The notes beneath the pieces are model-generated. The model was not told the origin of the DNA. It did no database searches and was given only the letters and a program-made list of their open reading frames with translations. This document shows positions 35,248 to 43,978 of a stretch of DNA of 64,000 bases, in pieces. Source of the stretch: Mesorhizobium australicum (GTDB lineage: Bacteria; Pseudomonadota; Alphaproteobacteria; Rhizobiales; Rhizobiaceae); assembly GCF_900177325.1 (NCBI RefSeq), contig NZ_FXBL01000004.1:2294001-2358000 (forward strand). Reading direction: 5' to 3'. The number at the start of each line of letters is the position of its first letter. The stretch's first letter is position 1. The position numbers and the translations under genes are program-made.

Positions 35248-35682
35248 CTACCGAATTTCAGCACAATCATCCGTGGCATCAAAGACTAAGCCAACAGTCA
35301 AGTTGCCTTGAACCGGACCAAGCGACAGGGTTGTCCGCTTCATCTGCACAACAAAGAAACGAAGGTTCTCGAGGCCTGGGCGCGATTTGTTCTTTGTAAC
35401 GAGCGCCGCGCCTACTTTGCGACAGATTGATCTGGCGGCGTCTCGGTGTTCTTGAGCTAGATCGCTGAGGGACACTTCGAGCGTCGAGCGAGTGTTGAAT
35501 ATCAATGAGAGTCCGCTCTGACCGCCTGTCCAATCGTCAGGAAGCGATCTGATTTCGGCGGAAACATACTCGGCCTTCAGAACTTGCATTTCTTCCGCAA
35601 TCTGCTGAGCGATTGCGGAAGACGTGATGGTGGTAACGAGCCCGGTCACCGCAGCAATCGATGCAATTCGAGCTTGCAACAT
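35248..35682 (-). CDS. Secreted protein of unknown function
   Basis: 144 residues from MLQARIASIAAVTGLVTTIT, a signal peptide cleaved near IAQ-QI. The frame extends into mccB but the ATG at 35682 gives the sensible N-terminus. Mature part has two cysteines (SICRKV, DDCAEI) and beta-strand pattern NLRFFVVQMKRTTLSL, VQGNLTVGLVF. Sequence is less GC-rich than neighbours. No family recognised. It lies 38 bp after mccB on the same strand. Confidence 0.65.
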   Translation of the reverse strand: MLQARIASIAAVTGLVTTITSSAIAQQIAEEMQVLKAEYVSAEIRSLPDDWTGGQSGLSLIFNTRSTLEVSLSDLAQEHRDAARSICRKVGAALVTKNKSRPGLENLRFFVVQMKRTTLSLGPVQGNLTVGLVFDATDDCAEIR

Positions 35683-35720
35683 CAGCGTTGCCGATCCTCC
35701 ACCATCTTGAATTACGCGTG

Positions 35721-37328
35721 CTACATCCTGAACACGCCCACCTTCGTCTCCTCGACCTCCGCGTTGAGTGCGGCGCTCAGGCTCAGCGCCAGGACCTCGC
35801 GGGTGTGGGCAGGGTCGATGATGCCGTCGTCCCACAGCCGGGCGGACGAGTAGAGCGGGTGACCTTCCTTCTCGTATTTCTCCAGGATCGGCGCGCGGAA
35901 GGCGGCTTCATCCTCGGCGCTCCATGAGCCGCCCTTGCGCTCGATGCCCTCGCGCTTGACGAGTGCGAGCACGGTCGCGGCCTGTTCGCCGCCCATGACC
36001 GAGATGCGGGCATTGGGCCACATCCACAGGAAGCGGGGCGAATAGGCGCGGCCGCACATGCCGTAGTTGCCGGCGCCGAACGAACCGCCGATGATGACCG
36101 TGACCTTGGGCACCTTCGCGGTGGCGACGGCGGTGACCAGCTTGGCGCCGTCCTTGGCGATGCCGCCGGCCTCGTATTTGCGGCCGACCATGAAGCCGGT
36201 GATGTTCTGGAGGAAGACCAGCGGGATCTTCCGCTGCGTGCACAGCTCGATGAAATGCGCGCCCTTGAGCGCGCTTTCGGAGAACAGCACGCCGTTGTTG
36301 GCGATGATGCCGACCGGCAGGCCGTGGATACGGGCGAAGCCGGTGACCAGCGTCGTGCCGTAGTTCGCCTTGAACTCGTCGAGCTCCGAGCCGTCGACCA
36401 CACGCGCAATGATCTCGCGCACGTCGTAGGGCTGGCGCGTATCCTGCGGCACGATGCCGTGGATCTCGCTCGGGTCGAACAGTGGCGGCCGCGGCGGCTC
36501 GGTAGCGACCTGCAGGCGCTTCGTCCGGTTGAGGTTGCGCACGATCTTGCGGGTGATGGCGAGCGCATGCGCGTCGTTCATCGCATAGTGATCGGCGACG
36601 CCCGACTGGCGGGTGTGAACCTCGGCGCCGCCAAGATCCTCGGCCGAGACCTCCTCGCCGGTCGCCGCCTTCACCAGCGGCGGGCCGCCGAGGAAGATGG
36701 TGGCCTGATTGCGCACCATGATTGTCTCGTCTGACATCGCCGGCACATAGGCGCCGCCGGCGGTGCAGGAGCCCATGACGCAGGCGATCTGCGGGATGCC
36801 GGCGGCGGAAAGATTCGCCTGGTTGAAGAAGATGCGGCCGAAGTGCTCGCGGTCGGGGAAGACCTCGTCCTGGTTGGGCAGGTTCGCGCCGCCGGAATCG
36901 ACGAGGTAGACGCAGGGCAGGTTGTTCTCGCGCGCGATCTCCTGCGCGCGCAGGTGCTTCTTCACCGTCATCGGATAGTAGGTGCCGCCCTTCACAGTGG
37001 CGTCGTTGACGACGACCATGCATTCGCGGCCTTCAATCCGGCCGATGCCGGCGATCATGCCGGCGGATGCGATGTCGCCGCCATACATGTCCCACGCCGC
37101 GAACTGGCCGATTTCGAGAAAGGGCGCGCCGGTGTCGAGCAGCTGGGCGAGGCGGTCGCGGGGCAGCAGCTTGCCGCGCGACACATGCCGCTCGCGCTGC
37201 TCCTCTGGCCCGCCCTGTTCGACGATCGCGGCCTTGGCCCGGATATCGGCGACGAGCCCGCGCATCCTCTCGGCATTGGCGCGGAAGGTATCGGAAGAGG
37301 GGGAAATCGATGAGGAAATGGCGGGCAT
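35721..37328 (-). CDS. mccB: Methylcrotonoyl-CoA carboxylase carboxyltransferase subunit
   Basis: 535 residues, the usual MccB size. N-terminal half with [20 protein letters not shown] and the acyl-CoA site ([19 protein letters not shown]); C-terminal half with [20 protein letters not shown] and [20 protein letters not shown]. It transfers the carboxyl group from biotin on MccA to 3-methylcrotonoyl-CoA in leucine breakdown. Its start lies 6 bp after the stop of a PIN-domain toxin gene on the same strand. The partner mccA is 9 kb downstream. Confidence 0.95.
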   Translation of the reverse strand: MPAISSSISPSSDTFRANAERMRGLVADIRAKAAIVEQGGPEEQRERHVSRGKLLPRDRLAQLLDTGAPFLEIGQFAAWDMYGGDIASAGMIAGIGRIEGRECMVVVNDATVKGGTYYPMTVKKHLRAQEIARENNLPCVYLVDSGGANLPNQDEVFPDREHFGRIFFNQANLSAAGIPQIACVMGSCTAGGAYVPAMSDETIMVRNQATIFLGGPPLVKAATGEEVSAEDLGGAEVHTRQSGVADHYAMNDAHALAITRKIVRNLNRTKRLQVATEPPRPPLFDPSEIHGIVPQDTRQPYDVREIIARVVDGSELDEFKANYGTTLVTGFARIHGLPVGIIANNGVLFSESALKGAHFIELCTQRKIPLVFLQNITGFMVGRKYEAGGIAKDGAKLVTAVATAKVPKVTVIIGGSFGAGNYGMCGRAYSPRFLWMWPNARISVMGGEQAATVLALVKREGIERKGGSWSAEDEAAFRAPILEKYEKEGHPLYSSARLWDDGIIDPAHTREVLALSLSAALNAEVEETKVGVFRM

Positions 37329-37334
37329 GACTAC

Positions 37335-37715
37335 CTATCGGATGAATTCGACCGGACAGGGCAGGTCGAGATCTGCCCAGTTTCGATCCGCGGTCAGGGC
37401 GGGGGCACCCTCCCGGTCCGCCAGCGCCAAGCATGCACGATCGGCAAGCGAGAGTCCTCTGGATTTCGTGGGATTGCGAAGAGCGGCAGCCGCACGGGCC
37501 AGTGCCACGTCCAGATCGTGCAAAGGAATTTCGAGCAGATCGAGTGCCTCCCAGGCCAGTTCCGGCGTCATGCCCTTGTCGATGAGCTTGGAGCTCACTT
37601 CAATTGCATTTACCGTACTCATGCCCGCATCGGTGAGCTTATCGATGACATGCTCGGCGCCGGCCTCTCCGTTGAGGAGGGCCAACACTGCCGAAGCATC
37701 GAGAACATATTTCAT
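37335..37715 (-). CDS. PIN-domain toxin (VapC-like)
   Basis: 126 residues with PIN-domain acidic residues: MKYVLDASAVLALLNGE (first Asp), NAIEVSSKL (Glu), LSLADRACLALAD (Asp) and ALTADRNWADLDL (Asp). These bind Mg and would cleave RNA, commonly tRNA or rRNA in this family. The start overlaps the antitoxin stop by four bases. Directly upstream of mccB on the same strand, so mccB may be transcribed from the toxin-antitoxin promoter. Confidence 0.88.
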   Translation of the reverse strand: MKYVLDASAVLALLNGEAGAEHVIDKLTDAGMSTVNAIEVSSKLIDKGMTPELAWEALDLLEIPLHDLDVALARAAAALRNPTKSRGLSLADRACLALADREGAPALTADRNWADLDLPCPVEFIR

Positions 37716-38197
37716 TCGGCGTCTTCCCGCCGTGCTTCAGTTCGCCTGTCGCTAAGCAGTTCGTCAACGAGTTTCGTGCCCGCCGGCACGAACTGACGAA
37801 CCAATTCTTGAGCGCGCTTCACCGCGCTGTTCTGCGAAAGCAATCTGAGTTCGCCATCGACGACCCGCGCGATCAGTTCGTCGCCTTCCGAAATGCCCAT
37901 CGCGACCCTCATTTCAACAGGTATGACGATCCGACCTCCGGCACCTATCTGTATCTTCGCCTTGAGGCGCGGCTGGGCAGCCGTTTGTCCATGGGATGCG
38001 TCCTGCACGGCCGACACACGCACTTTGGCAGGTGATCTGGAGACAAGCACGTTCCGGACATGCTGGTAACGCTTGTCGAGAAAGCGTGCGATGTCGGCAC
38101 GTTCGAAGCCGGCATCATCCAAGGCCCTGATCTTGTCCGAGACCGTCGTGAGGTTCTTCACGACGTCCTGCATGCGGTGCGTCTCCAAAGCCGTCAT
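37712..38197 (-). CDS. AbrB/SpoVT-type antitoxin with extended N-terminus
   Basis: 161 residues from MTALETHRMQDVVKNLTTVS, preceded by a strong RBS (AGGAGAG). A helical N-terminal region about 60 residues long (RALDDAGFERADIARFLDKR, helix-turn-helix-like) precedes an AbrB swapped-hairpin domain (KIQIGAGGRIVIPVEMRVAM, GDELIARVVDGELRLLS) and a C-terminal toxin-binding tail. It should neutralise the PIN toxin and repress the shared promoter. Longer than simple AbrB antitoxins because of the extra N-terminal module. Confidence 0.85.
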   Translation of the reverse strand: MTALETHRMQDVVKNLTTVSDKIRALDDAGFERADIARFLDKRYQHVRNVLVSRSPAKVRVSAVQDASHGQTAAQPRLKAKIQIGAGGRIVIPVEMRVAMGISEGDELIARVVDGELRLLSQNSAVKRAQELVRQFVPAGTKLVDELLSDRRTEARREDAE

Positions 38198-38386
38198 GAC
38201 ATATCTCTCCTGTCGCAACGTAAGAAAAATGGACCGAGGAGGATAGAATGTCAATGATGTAGGTCATGTGGCATAAACTGCTGCCTATGCCGAGCGGCGC
38301 CTTCACAATCCCGCCACGATCCGTCTTTAGCAGCCCGCTCCCGCCACTTCCGCCGGGGAAGAGGCCATTCGTCCGAGGAGACCGTC

Positions 38387-38533
38387 ATGACCGGCCAACC
38401 GAGAGCCACGCATATCGCGCCGGCGCTCGCATTGCGTCCGGCAGACAGGACTCCAGTGAGGATGGACGGCCATGGCACGTTCCCTATTGAAACAGCGGCG
38501 CGACGCCGAGCGCCAGCGCATCGAGGCCTATGA
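38387..38533 (+). CDS. Possible 48-residue leader ORF before PcfJ-like gene
   Basis: An ATG at 38387 with a good RBS (CGAGGAGACC) opens a 48-codon frame (MTGQPRATHIAPALALRP at the start) that overlaps the first 62 bases of the PcfJ-like gene in another frame. Composition is basic and proline-rich with no known family. It could couple translation or be fortuitous. Confidence 0.25.
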   Translation: MTGQPRATHIAPALALRPADRTPVRMDGHGTFPIETAARRRAPAHRGL

Positions 38534-39608
38534 GGCGACGCTCCGGCGCGTCTTTGCGGCCCCTCGGCCCGCGCCCGATTTCGAGAACGCGATCGACGAG
38601 GTCAAGCGCGGCTTCGTGAACGACATCGTGCGGCCCTCGCACGAGTGGCAGCCGAAGCTGAAGACGCGCGACCCCGGCCGGCTCAGGCTGGCGGCGGCGC
38701 GCCATCTCTTCGCGCGCTATGCCGTGCCCGCGCATCTCGAGCGGATCTGGATCGAGCCGGGTGGGCTCGATCCGGCCGAGGCGATGCTGCGCAAGCGCTG
38801 GTATGTGGCGGCGGCCCGCGGTGACTCGCTCTACAAGGCCGGTGCATCCGAATGGCTGAGCCGCAAGGAGGTGCACGCCTTCCTCTCGGCGCGGGGAGAC
38901 CTGCGCTTCGAGGAGGCGTTCTGGCTCGCCATCGCGCGCGGCCTGTCGGAGGATCCGGCGCTTGCGCTGCGGATCGCGCGGTCGCGGATCGCCGCCACGC
39001 CCCGGGCCGAGCTCGGCTTCTGGCGCGAGGTGGCGCGCTTCTTCTGCACGCACCCGGCGAGCCGCGAGGAGATCGACGATCTCTGCGACTACATCGCCGC
39101 GGCGCGCGAGCGCGACCGGCGCTTCAGCCTGAAGGGGCGCACGCTCGCCTCGCTCCGGCGCCTGTCCGCAGAGTGGCACCGCGACGTGGCCGCCGTGGCG
39201 CGGATCGAGGCGATGCGCCGTCGCTTCAGCGGGCCGCAGGCGGCTCAGGAGACGCGGTGGGCCGGCTCCAGGCTGCAGAACTGGAGCTGGCAGCCGCCGG
39301 GCAAGGAGGCGAGGGCGCGGCGCGAGGAGTTCGTGGTGGTGCAGCTGACCAGCGCGGAGGACCTCGTCGCCGAAAGCCGCGCGATGCACCACTGCGTTTG
39401 GACCTACGCAGGCAAGTGCATTGCCGGCCATGCCTCGATCTGGTCGCTGCGGAGGAAGGCTGGCAAGGACGCGTCGCGGCTGCTCACCATCGAGCTCGAC
39501 CGCAACGACCGCGCCGTGCAGATCCGCGGCTTCGGCAACAGGTTGGCTTCGGCGGACGAGACGAAGGTGCTCGACCGTTGGGCACAGGCCAGGGGCGTGT
39601 CGCTGTGA
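38472..39608 (+). CDS. PcfJ-like domain protein
   Basis: 378 residues. The C-terminal part has the PcfJ pattern LVAESRAMHHCVWTYAGKCI, then SIWSLRRK and LLTIELDRNDRAVQIRGFGN. The rest is helical with many Arg residues. PcfJ was named from an enterococcal conjugative plasmid; chromosomal relatives occur in rhizobia with unknown role. No conjugation genes are near. A strong hairpin follows its stop. Confidence 0.8.
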   Translation: MARSLLKQRRDAERQRIEAYEATLRRVFAAPRPAPDFENAIDEVKRGFVNDIVRPSHEWQPKLKTRDPGRLRLAAARHLFARYAVPAHLERIWIEPGGLDPAEAMLRKRWYVAAARGDSLYKAGASEWLSRKEVHAFLSARGDLRFEEAFWLAIARGLSEDPALALRIARSRIAATPRAELGFWREVARFFCTHPASREEIDDLCDYIAAARERDRRFSLKGRTLASLRRLSAEWHRDVAAVARIEAMRRRFSGPQAAQETRWAGSRLQNWSWQPPGKEARARREEFVVVQLTSAEDLVAESRAMHHCVWTYAGKCIAGHASIWSLRRKAGKDASRLLTIELDRNDRAVQIRGFGNRLASADETKVLDRWAQARGVSL

Positions 39609-39613
39609 AAAGG

Positions 39614-39641
39614 CCCCGCGCGGCGCGAATGCCGCGCGGGG
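39614..39641 (+). terminator. Hairpin after PcfJ-like gene
   Basis: Perfect 11-bp stem CCCCGCGCGGC/GCCGCGCGGGG with a 6-base loop, 5 bases past the stop codon, followed by TTCATC. Very stable, but the T-tract is weak. Confidence 0.6.
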
Positions 39642-39770
39642 TTCATCTGGAAGGACGCATACGCCCCGCCTACCGCATCGTAATCCGGCCCGTTTATCGC
39701 TCCCATTGAGGCGATGTGGGCGATCGTCTAGCATGTATGATCGGGCGGAATGTCTGCTCAGGAGGTGGCT

Positions 39771-40817
39771 ATGGAGACGTCGGCCGGCATCTACAAGAGC
39801 GCCTTGTTCCCGGACGGCTTCAGCCATGGGATCGTGCCGCATACGCCCGTTCAGAAAGCCATGCTCGACGCGAGCGTCGACTGCATCAAGGTCATTTCGA
39901 CCGATGGCACGCTCCTGCAGATGAACAGAGCCGGATGCGTCGCTCTGGGCGTCGCCGAGGACAGCGGCTTCGGCATGCCGTGGCTGCCTCTGCTGCCGGA
40001 TGGGGTGCACCAGGCCGGGCAGATCGCCCTGTCGCACGCAGCGCAAGGACAGAATGCCCGCTTCCCGGGCCAGAGCGAGGCGGAAGGCGAGACACGCTAT
40101 TGGGACAACCTTCTGACGCCGGTGATCGACGAGGCAGGAGAAGTTCAACTCATCCTGTGCGTCTCCCGCGACGTGACCGCCAAGGCACGGTTGGAGCGCG
40201 AGCTGGAAATCGCGATGGAGGGGGAGCGATTGCTGGCCCGGGAGATGCGTCACCGCATCAAGAACGTCTTCGCCGTGGCCTCAGGGCTGATTTCTATGTG
40301 CGAGAGGCAGGCTGCCGCCGACCCTGACGGAGCAAGCGCGACGGAAATCCTTCGCGGCAGGCTGGAGGCGCTCGCACTCGCTTCTGATACAGCCTTCGAA
40401 CAGTCCGAGATGCCTTACTCCTCGGCCCATGCGCTCGATGTCGGCCTGCTCGTGGCCTCGGTGCTGAAGCCATATGAGGGCAAGTATCACGGCGCCGGCG
40501 AACAGGCTTTCGTGGCCCAGCGCGACATGACGACGGTGAGCCTTTTTCTGCATGAACTCGCCACCAACTCGGTCAAATACGGCGCCTTGGGCTCGGAAAA
40601 CGGGCGAGTCGACATAGACTGGCGCACGAAAGGCGCCGAACTAGTTCTGACGTGGGTCGAGACTGGAGGACCCGCCGTTTCCGATCCGAAGCGGAGCGGC
40701 TTCGGCAGCGCGATGATCGATCGGGTTGTCCGCAGCGCCGGCGGATCGGTCGAGAGGGCGTGGGAGCCGGGCGGCCTGCGCGTCGTCATGCGCCTGCCGG
40801 CGGCGGAGAGCGCATAG
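39771..40817 (+). CDS. PAS-domain HWE-family sensor histidine kinase
   Basis: 348 residues; start at the second ATG because AGGAGG lies six bases upstream (an ATG 21 bases earlier is in frame). An N-terminal PAS domain (AMLDASVDCIKVISTDGTLL to about residue 140) precedes the HWE kinase core: H box LAREMRHRIKNVFAVASGLI, N box FLHELATNSVKYGALG and the G box GGPAVSDPKRSGFGSAMI. No membrane span; it is a soluble sensor, likely redox, light or ligand responsive through PAS. No response regulator is adjacent. Confidence 0.9.
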   Translation: METSAGIYKSALFPDGFSHGIVPHTPVQKAMLDASVDCIKVISTDGTLLQMNRAGCVALGVAEDSGFGMPWLPLLPDGVHQAGQIALSHAAQGQNARFPGQSEAEGETRYWDNLLTPVIDEAGEVQLILCVSRDVTAKARLERELEIAMEGERLLAREMRHRIKNVFAVASGLISMCERQAAADPDGASATEILRGRLEALALASDTAFEQSEMPYSSAHALDVGLLVASVLKPYEGKYHGAGEQAFVAQRDMTTVSLFLHELATNSVKYGALGSENGRVDIDWRTKGAELVLTWVETGGPAVSDPKRSGFGSAMIDRVVRSAGGSVERAWEPGGLRVVMRLPAAESA

Positions 40818-40868
40818 CGGCTGCGGTTGCCGTCCATCCGTCCATGTCAATGCGTGGCGGACGCTGTC

Positions 40869-42029
40869 TTACCCCTCGGCCATGATCTCCCGGCCAATCA
40901 GCCAGCGCCTGATCTCGCTGGTTCCCGCGCCGATCTCGTAGAGCTTGGCGTCGCGCAGCAGGCGGCCGGTGGGGTAGTCGTTGACGTAGCCGTTGCCGCC
41001 GAGGAGCTGGATCGCGTCGAGCGCCATCAGCGTCGCCTTTTCCGCGGCGTAGAGCACGCAGCCTGCCGAGTCCTTTCGGGTGGTCTCGCCGCGGTCGCAG
41101 GCCTGGGCCACGGCGTAGACATAGGCCCTGGCTGCGTTCATCGTCGCATACATGTCGGCGAGCTTGCCCTGCACGAGCTGGAATTCGCCGATCGGCTGGC
41201 CGAACTGTTTGCGCTCGTGGACGTAGGGAACAGCGACGTCCATGCAGGCGGCCATGATGCCGACAGGGCCGGCGGCGAGCACGACGCGCTCATAGTCGAG
41301 GCCGCTCATCAGCACCTCGACGCCGCGGCCTTCCTCATGCAGGACGTTCTCGAAGGGGATCTCGACATCGTCGAAGACCAGCTCGCCGGTGTTGGAGCCG
41401 CGCATGCCGAGCTTGTCGAGCTTCTGCGCCACCGAGAACCCTTTCGTGGCGGTGTCGAGGATGAAGGCGGTGATGCCGCGCGACGCGCGCTCGGGATCGG
41501 TCTTGGCATAGACCACCAGGGTGCGCGCGTCTGGCCCGTTGGTGATCCACATCTTGGAGCCGTTGAGCACGTAGCGGTCGTTCTTCTTTTCCGCCCGCAG
41601 ACGCATCGAGACCACGTCGGACCCCGAGCCGCTTTCCGACATGGCGAGCGCGCCGACATGCTCGCCGGAACAGAGCGCCGGCAGGAAGCGCTGCTTCTGC
41701 TCGGCCGTGCCCCAGCGGGTAATCTGGTTGACGCAGAGGTTGGAATGCGCGCCGTAGGAGAGGCCGACCGAGGCCGATGCGCGCGAGATCTCCTCCACCG
41801 CGATCACCTGCGCCAGATAGCCTAGCCCGGTGCCGCCGAAATCCGGTTCGGCGGTGATGCCGAGCAGGCCGAGATCGCCGAGCTCCTTCCAGAGCTGTTG
41901 CGGGAACTCGTTCGAGCGGTCGATGCCGGCGGCCAGCGGCGCGATGCGCTCCTGCGCGAAGCGGCGCACCATGTCGCGCAGCGCGTCGATCTCCTCGCCG
42001 AGGCCGAAATTGAGCGTATTGGTGTACAT
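40869..42029 (-). CDS. ivd: Isovaleryl-CoA dehydrogenase
   Basis: 386 residues of the acyl-CoA dehydrogenase family. The catalytic Glu is in [19 protein letters not shown], the position that marks isovaleryl-CoA dehydrogenase (Glu in helix G rather than at the common C-terminal site). Other motifs: [29 protein letters not shown]. It oxidises isovaleryl-CoA to 3-methylcrotonoyl-CoA and passes electrons to ETF. It is 24 bp downstream of a tetR gene and precedes, at a distance, mccB and mccA on the same strand. Confidence 0.92.
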   Translation of the reverse strand: MYTNTLNFGLGEEIDALRDMVRRFAQERIAPLAAGIDRSNEFPQQLWKELGDLGLLGITAEPDFGGTGLGYLAQVIAVEEISRASASVGLSYGAHSNLCVNQITRWGTAEQKQRFLPALCSGEHVGALAMSESGSGSDVVSMRLRAEKKNDRYVLNGSKMWITNGPDARTLVVYAKTDPERASRGITAFILDTATKGFSVAQKLDKLGMRGSNTGELVFDDVEIPFENVLHEEGRGVEVLMSGLDYERVVLAAGPVGIMAACMDVAVPYVHERKQFGQPIGEFQLVQGKLADMYATMNAARAYVYAVAQACDRGETTRKDSAGCVLYAAEKATLMALDAIQLLGGNGYVNDYPTGRLLRDAKLYEIGAGTSEIRRWLIGREIMAEG

Positions 42030-42053
42030 GTCGCTCCTCCTGACGGTGCCAAT

Positions 42054-42728
42054 CTATTCCCGCGCCTTGCCCTTCCCCGCAGCGGGAAGGGGAGACGGGT
42101 AAGGGGTGGGGGTGTCGCGGAAAACGCCCGTTGACGACGCCGCGCCCACCAGCCGCATCGTCATCGTGTGATAGGTCTCGGCCACCTCCTCGACCGAGAG
42201 CCGTTCGTCGGGACGGAACCAGACGATGACGCCGGTGATCATCTGGATGATCGCCATGGCGGTGAGCTCGACGTCATCGATGGCGAAGGCGCCACTCTCG
42301 GCCCCTTCGCGCAGGATTCGCCGCAACTCTTTCTCGTAGGAATTGCGCAGCCGCAGGACCTCGGTGAGCCGGGCCGGCGACAGGCTTCTGAGCTCGAGGT
42401 TCGAGACATGCGTCGAATGCCGCCGCGCGACGTGGAAGCCGATATGATTGCGCACGAAGGTCGACAGGCCGCCGAGCGGATCACGCGCCGCCGGCCGGGC
42501 CGCATCCCAGGATGCGATCAGACCTACCATATGGTCGCGCATCAGCGTGAAGAGCAGGTCTTCCTTGGTAGGAAAATAGCGGTAGAGGGCAGCCGCCTGC
42601 ACGCCGACCTCCTCGCCGAGCTGGCGCATCGACACGGCATCGTAGCCATGCCGCGCGATCAGCTTCAGCGCCGCCTCGCGGATCGCCGCTTCGGTGCGTT
42701 CGCCGTCGGATCCCGTCGTGCGCGCCAT
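42054..42728 (-). CDS. TetR-family regulator next to ivd
   Basis: 224 residues; ATG at 42728 has GGAGG five bases upstream (a TTG one codon earlier is also possible). DNA-binding domain at about 15-65: LKLIARHGYDAVSMRQLGEE, LYRYFPTKEDLLFTL. The ligand domain follows. The last 18 or so residues (TPTPYPSPLPAAGKGKARE) are encoded by a palindromic repeat and look like an added tail. Likely ligand: an acyl-CoA of leucine breakdown. Its own promoter carries a candidate operator at 42757. Confidence 0.88.
   Translation of the reverse strand: MARTTGSDGERTEAAIREAALKLIARHGYDAVSMRQLGEEVGVQAAALYRYFPTKEDLLFTLMRDHMVGLIASWDAARPAARDPLGGLSTFVRNHIGFHVARRHSTHVSNLELRSLSPARLTEVLRLRNSYEKELRRILREGAESGAFAIDDVELTAMAIIQMITGVIVWFRPDERLSVEEVAETYHTMTMRLVGAASSTGVFRDTPTPYPSPLPAAGKGKARE
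42060..42115. repeat. Palindromic GC-rich repeat at 3' end of tetR
   Basis: Contains CCCTTCCC-CGCAGC-GGGAAGGG (42070-42091) followed by a purine-rich GGGTAAGGGGTGGGGGTGTC. This is the type of short palindromic element scattered between genes in rhizobial genomes. Here it is inside the coding frame. Confidence 0.65.
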
Positions 42729-42749
42729 CAACTCCTCCCAATAGGTGCA

Positions 42750-42778
42750 GTAATAAAACGATCGTTCATTTAATTCAA
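42750..42778 (-). promoter_or_regulatory. tetR-ivd promoter with palindromic operator
   Basis: Reading the minus strand: -35 TTGAAT (42778-42773), 17-bp spacer, -10 TATTAC (42755-42750). The spacer holds the perfect palindrome AACGATCGTT (42757-42766). This placement is typical of an autoregulated TetR repressor. Confidence 0.65.
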
Positions 42779-42947
42779 GGTGGACGGGCGACGTGTGACG
42801 ACGGTAGCCGGCGGAGCGCCCGGCCCGCCCTCATATATGTGAAGCGGATACGGGAGGCTGGCATTTCAGGGCCGGGTCGGGCATCTGAGGACGGCATCCG
42901 GCCCTCTGTCTCGAGGTAGGGTCGGATCGTCAGATGGAGGATATGCG

Positions 42948-43961
42948 ATGCCCACGAACACAAGGATCGTTCTCGCCGCACGGCCGCAGGGGCGCCCGAA
43001 GCCGACCGATTTCCGCATCGAGACGGTCGATGCGCCTCAGCCGGCGGAAGGGGAGGTGCTGCTGAAGATCCTCTATCTCTCGCTCGACCCCTATATGCGC
43101 GGTCGCATGAACGACGCCAAATCCTACGCCAAGCCGGTGGACATCGGCGCGGTGATGGAGGGTGGCACGGTCGCCGAGGTGATCGCGTCGCGAAATCCGA
43201 AGTTCGCCGTGGGCGACGTCGTGCTGTCCCATTCGGGCTGGCAGAGTTTCGCGATCTCCGACGGCGCGGGGCTGCGCAAGCTCGATGCCTCCGCCGCGCC
43301 GCTGACCACCGCGCTCGGCGTGCTGGGCATGCCGGGCTTCACCGCCTATGCGGGCCTGCTGACCATCGGCAAGCCGCAGCCGGGCGAGACCGTCGTGGTG
43401 GCGGCCGCGAGCGGCGCGGTCGGCTCGGTCGTCGGGCAGATTGCGCGCATCAAGGGCTCACGTGCCGTCGGCATCGCGGGCGGGCCGGAGAAATGTGCCT
43501 TCGTGCGCGACGAGCTGGGCTTCGATGCCGTCGTGGACCACAGGTCGCCCGACTTCGCCGCCGAGCTCGCCGCAGCCTGCCCGGACGGGATCGACGTTTA
43601 TTTCGAGAATGTCGGCGGCCATGTCTGGGACGCCGTCTTCCCGCTGCTGAACGAATTCGCGCGCATTCCGGTCTGCGGTCTGATTGCCCAGTATAATGCC
43701 ACCGAGCATGCGGGAACGGATCGCCTGCCGACGATGATGCGCGAGGTGCTGAGCCGTAGTCTCAACATTCGTGGCTTCATCCAGCGCGAATTCGTCGACC
43801 AGCGGAAGGATTTCTATCGCGACATGGCGGGCTGGATCGCGGACGGAGCTGTGCGCTACCGCGAAGACATCGTCGATGGGCTGGAAAACGCGCCGCAGGC
43901 CTTCATGGGACTGCTGGAGGGCAAGAACTTCGGCAAGCTGGTGGTGCGCGTCGCTGCTTAG
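42948..43961 (+). CDS. NADP-dependent MDR-family oxidoreductase (CurA/LTB4DH-like)
   Basis: 337 residues, medium-chain reductase without zinc ligands. Early motif LSLDPYMRGRM, nucleotide-binding AAASGAVGSVVGQIARIKG, and YFENVGGHVWDAV are diagnostic of the leukotriene B4 12-hydroxydehydrogenase/CurA branch, which reduces alpha,beta-unsaturated ketones and aldehydes with NADPH. Divergent from the tetR gene across 219 bp, so the TetR operator could affect it too. Confidence 0.9.
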   Translation: MPTNTRIVLAARPQGRPKPTDFRIETVDAPQPAEGEVLLKILYLSLDPYMRGRMNDAKSYAKPVDIGAVMEGGTVAEVIASRNPKFAVGDVVLSHSGWQSFAISDGAGLRKLDASAAPLTTALGVLGMPGFTAYAGLLTIGKPQPGETVVVAAASGAVGSVVGQIARIKGSRAVGIAGGPEKCAFVRDELGFDAVVDHRSPDFAAELAAACPDGIDVYFENVGGHVWDAVFPLLNEFARIPVCGLIAQYNATEHAGTDRLPTMMREVLSRSLNIRGFIQREFVDQRKDFYRDMAGWIADGAVRYREDIVDGLENAPQAFMGLLEGKNFGKLVVRVAA

Positions 43962-43978
43962 GCGATGTCGCGTGACGC

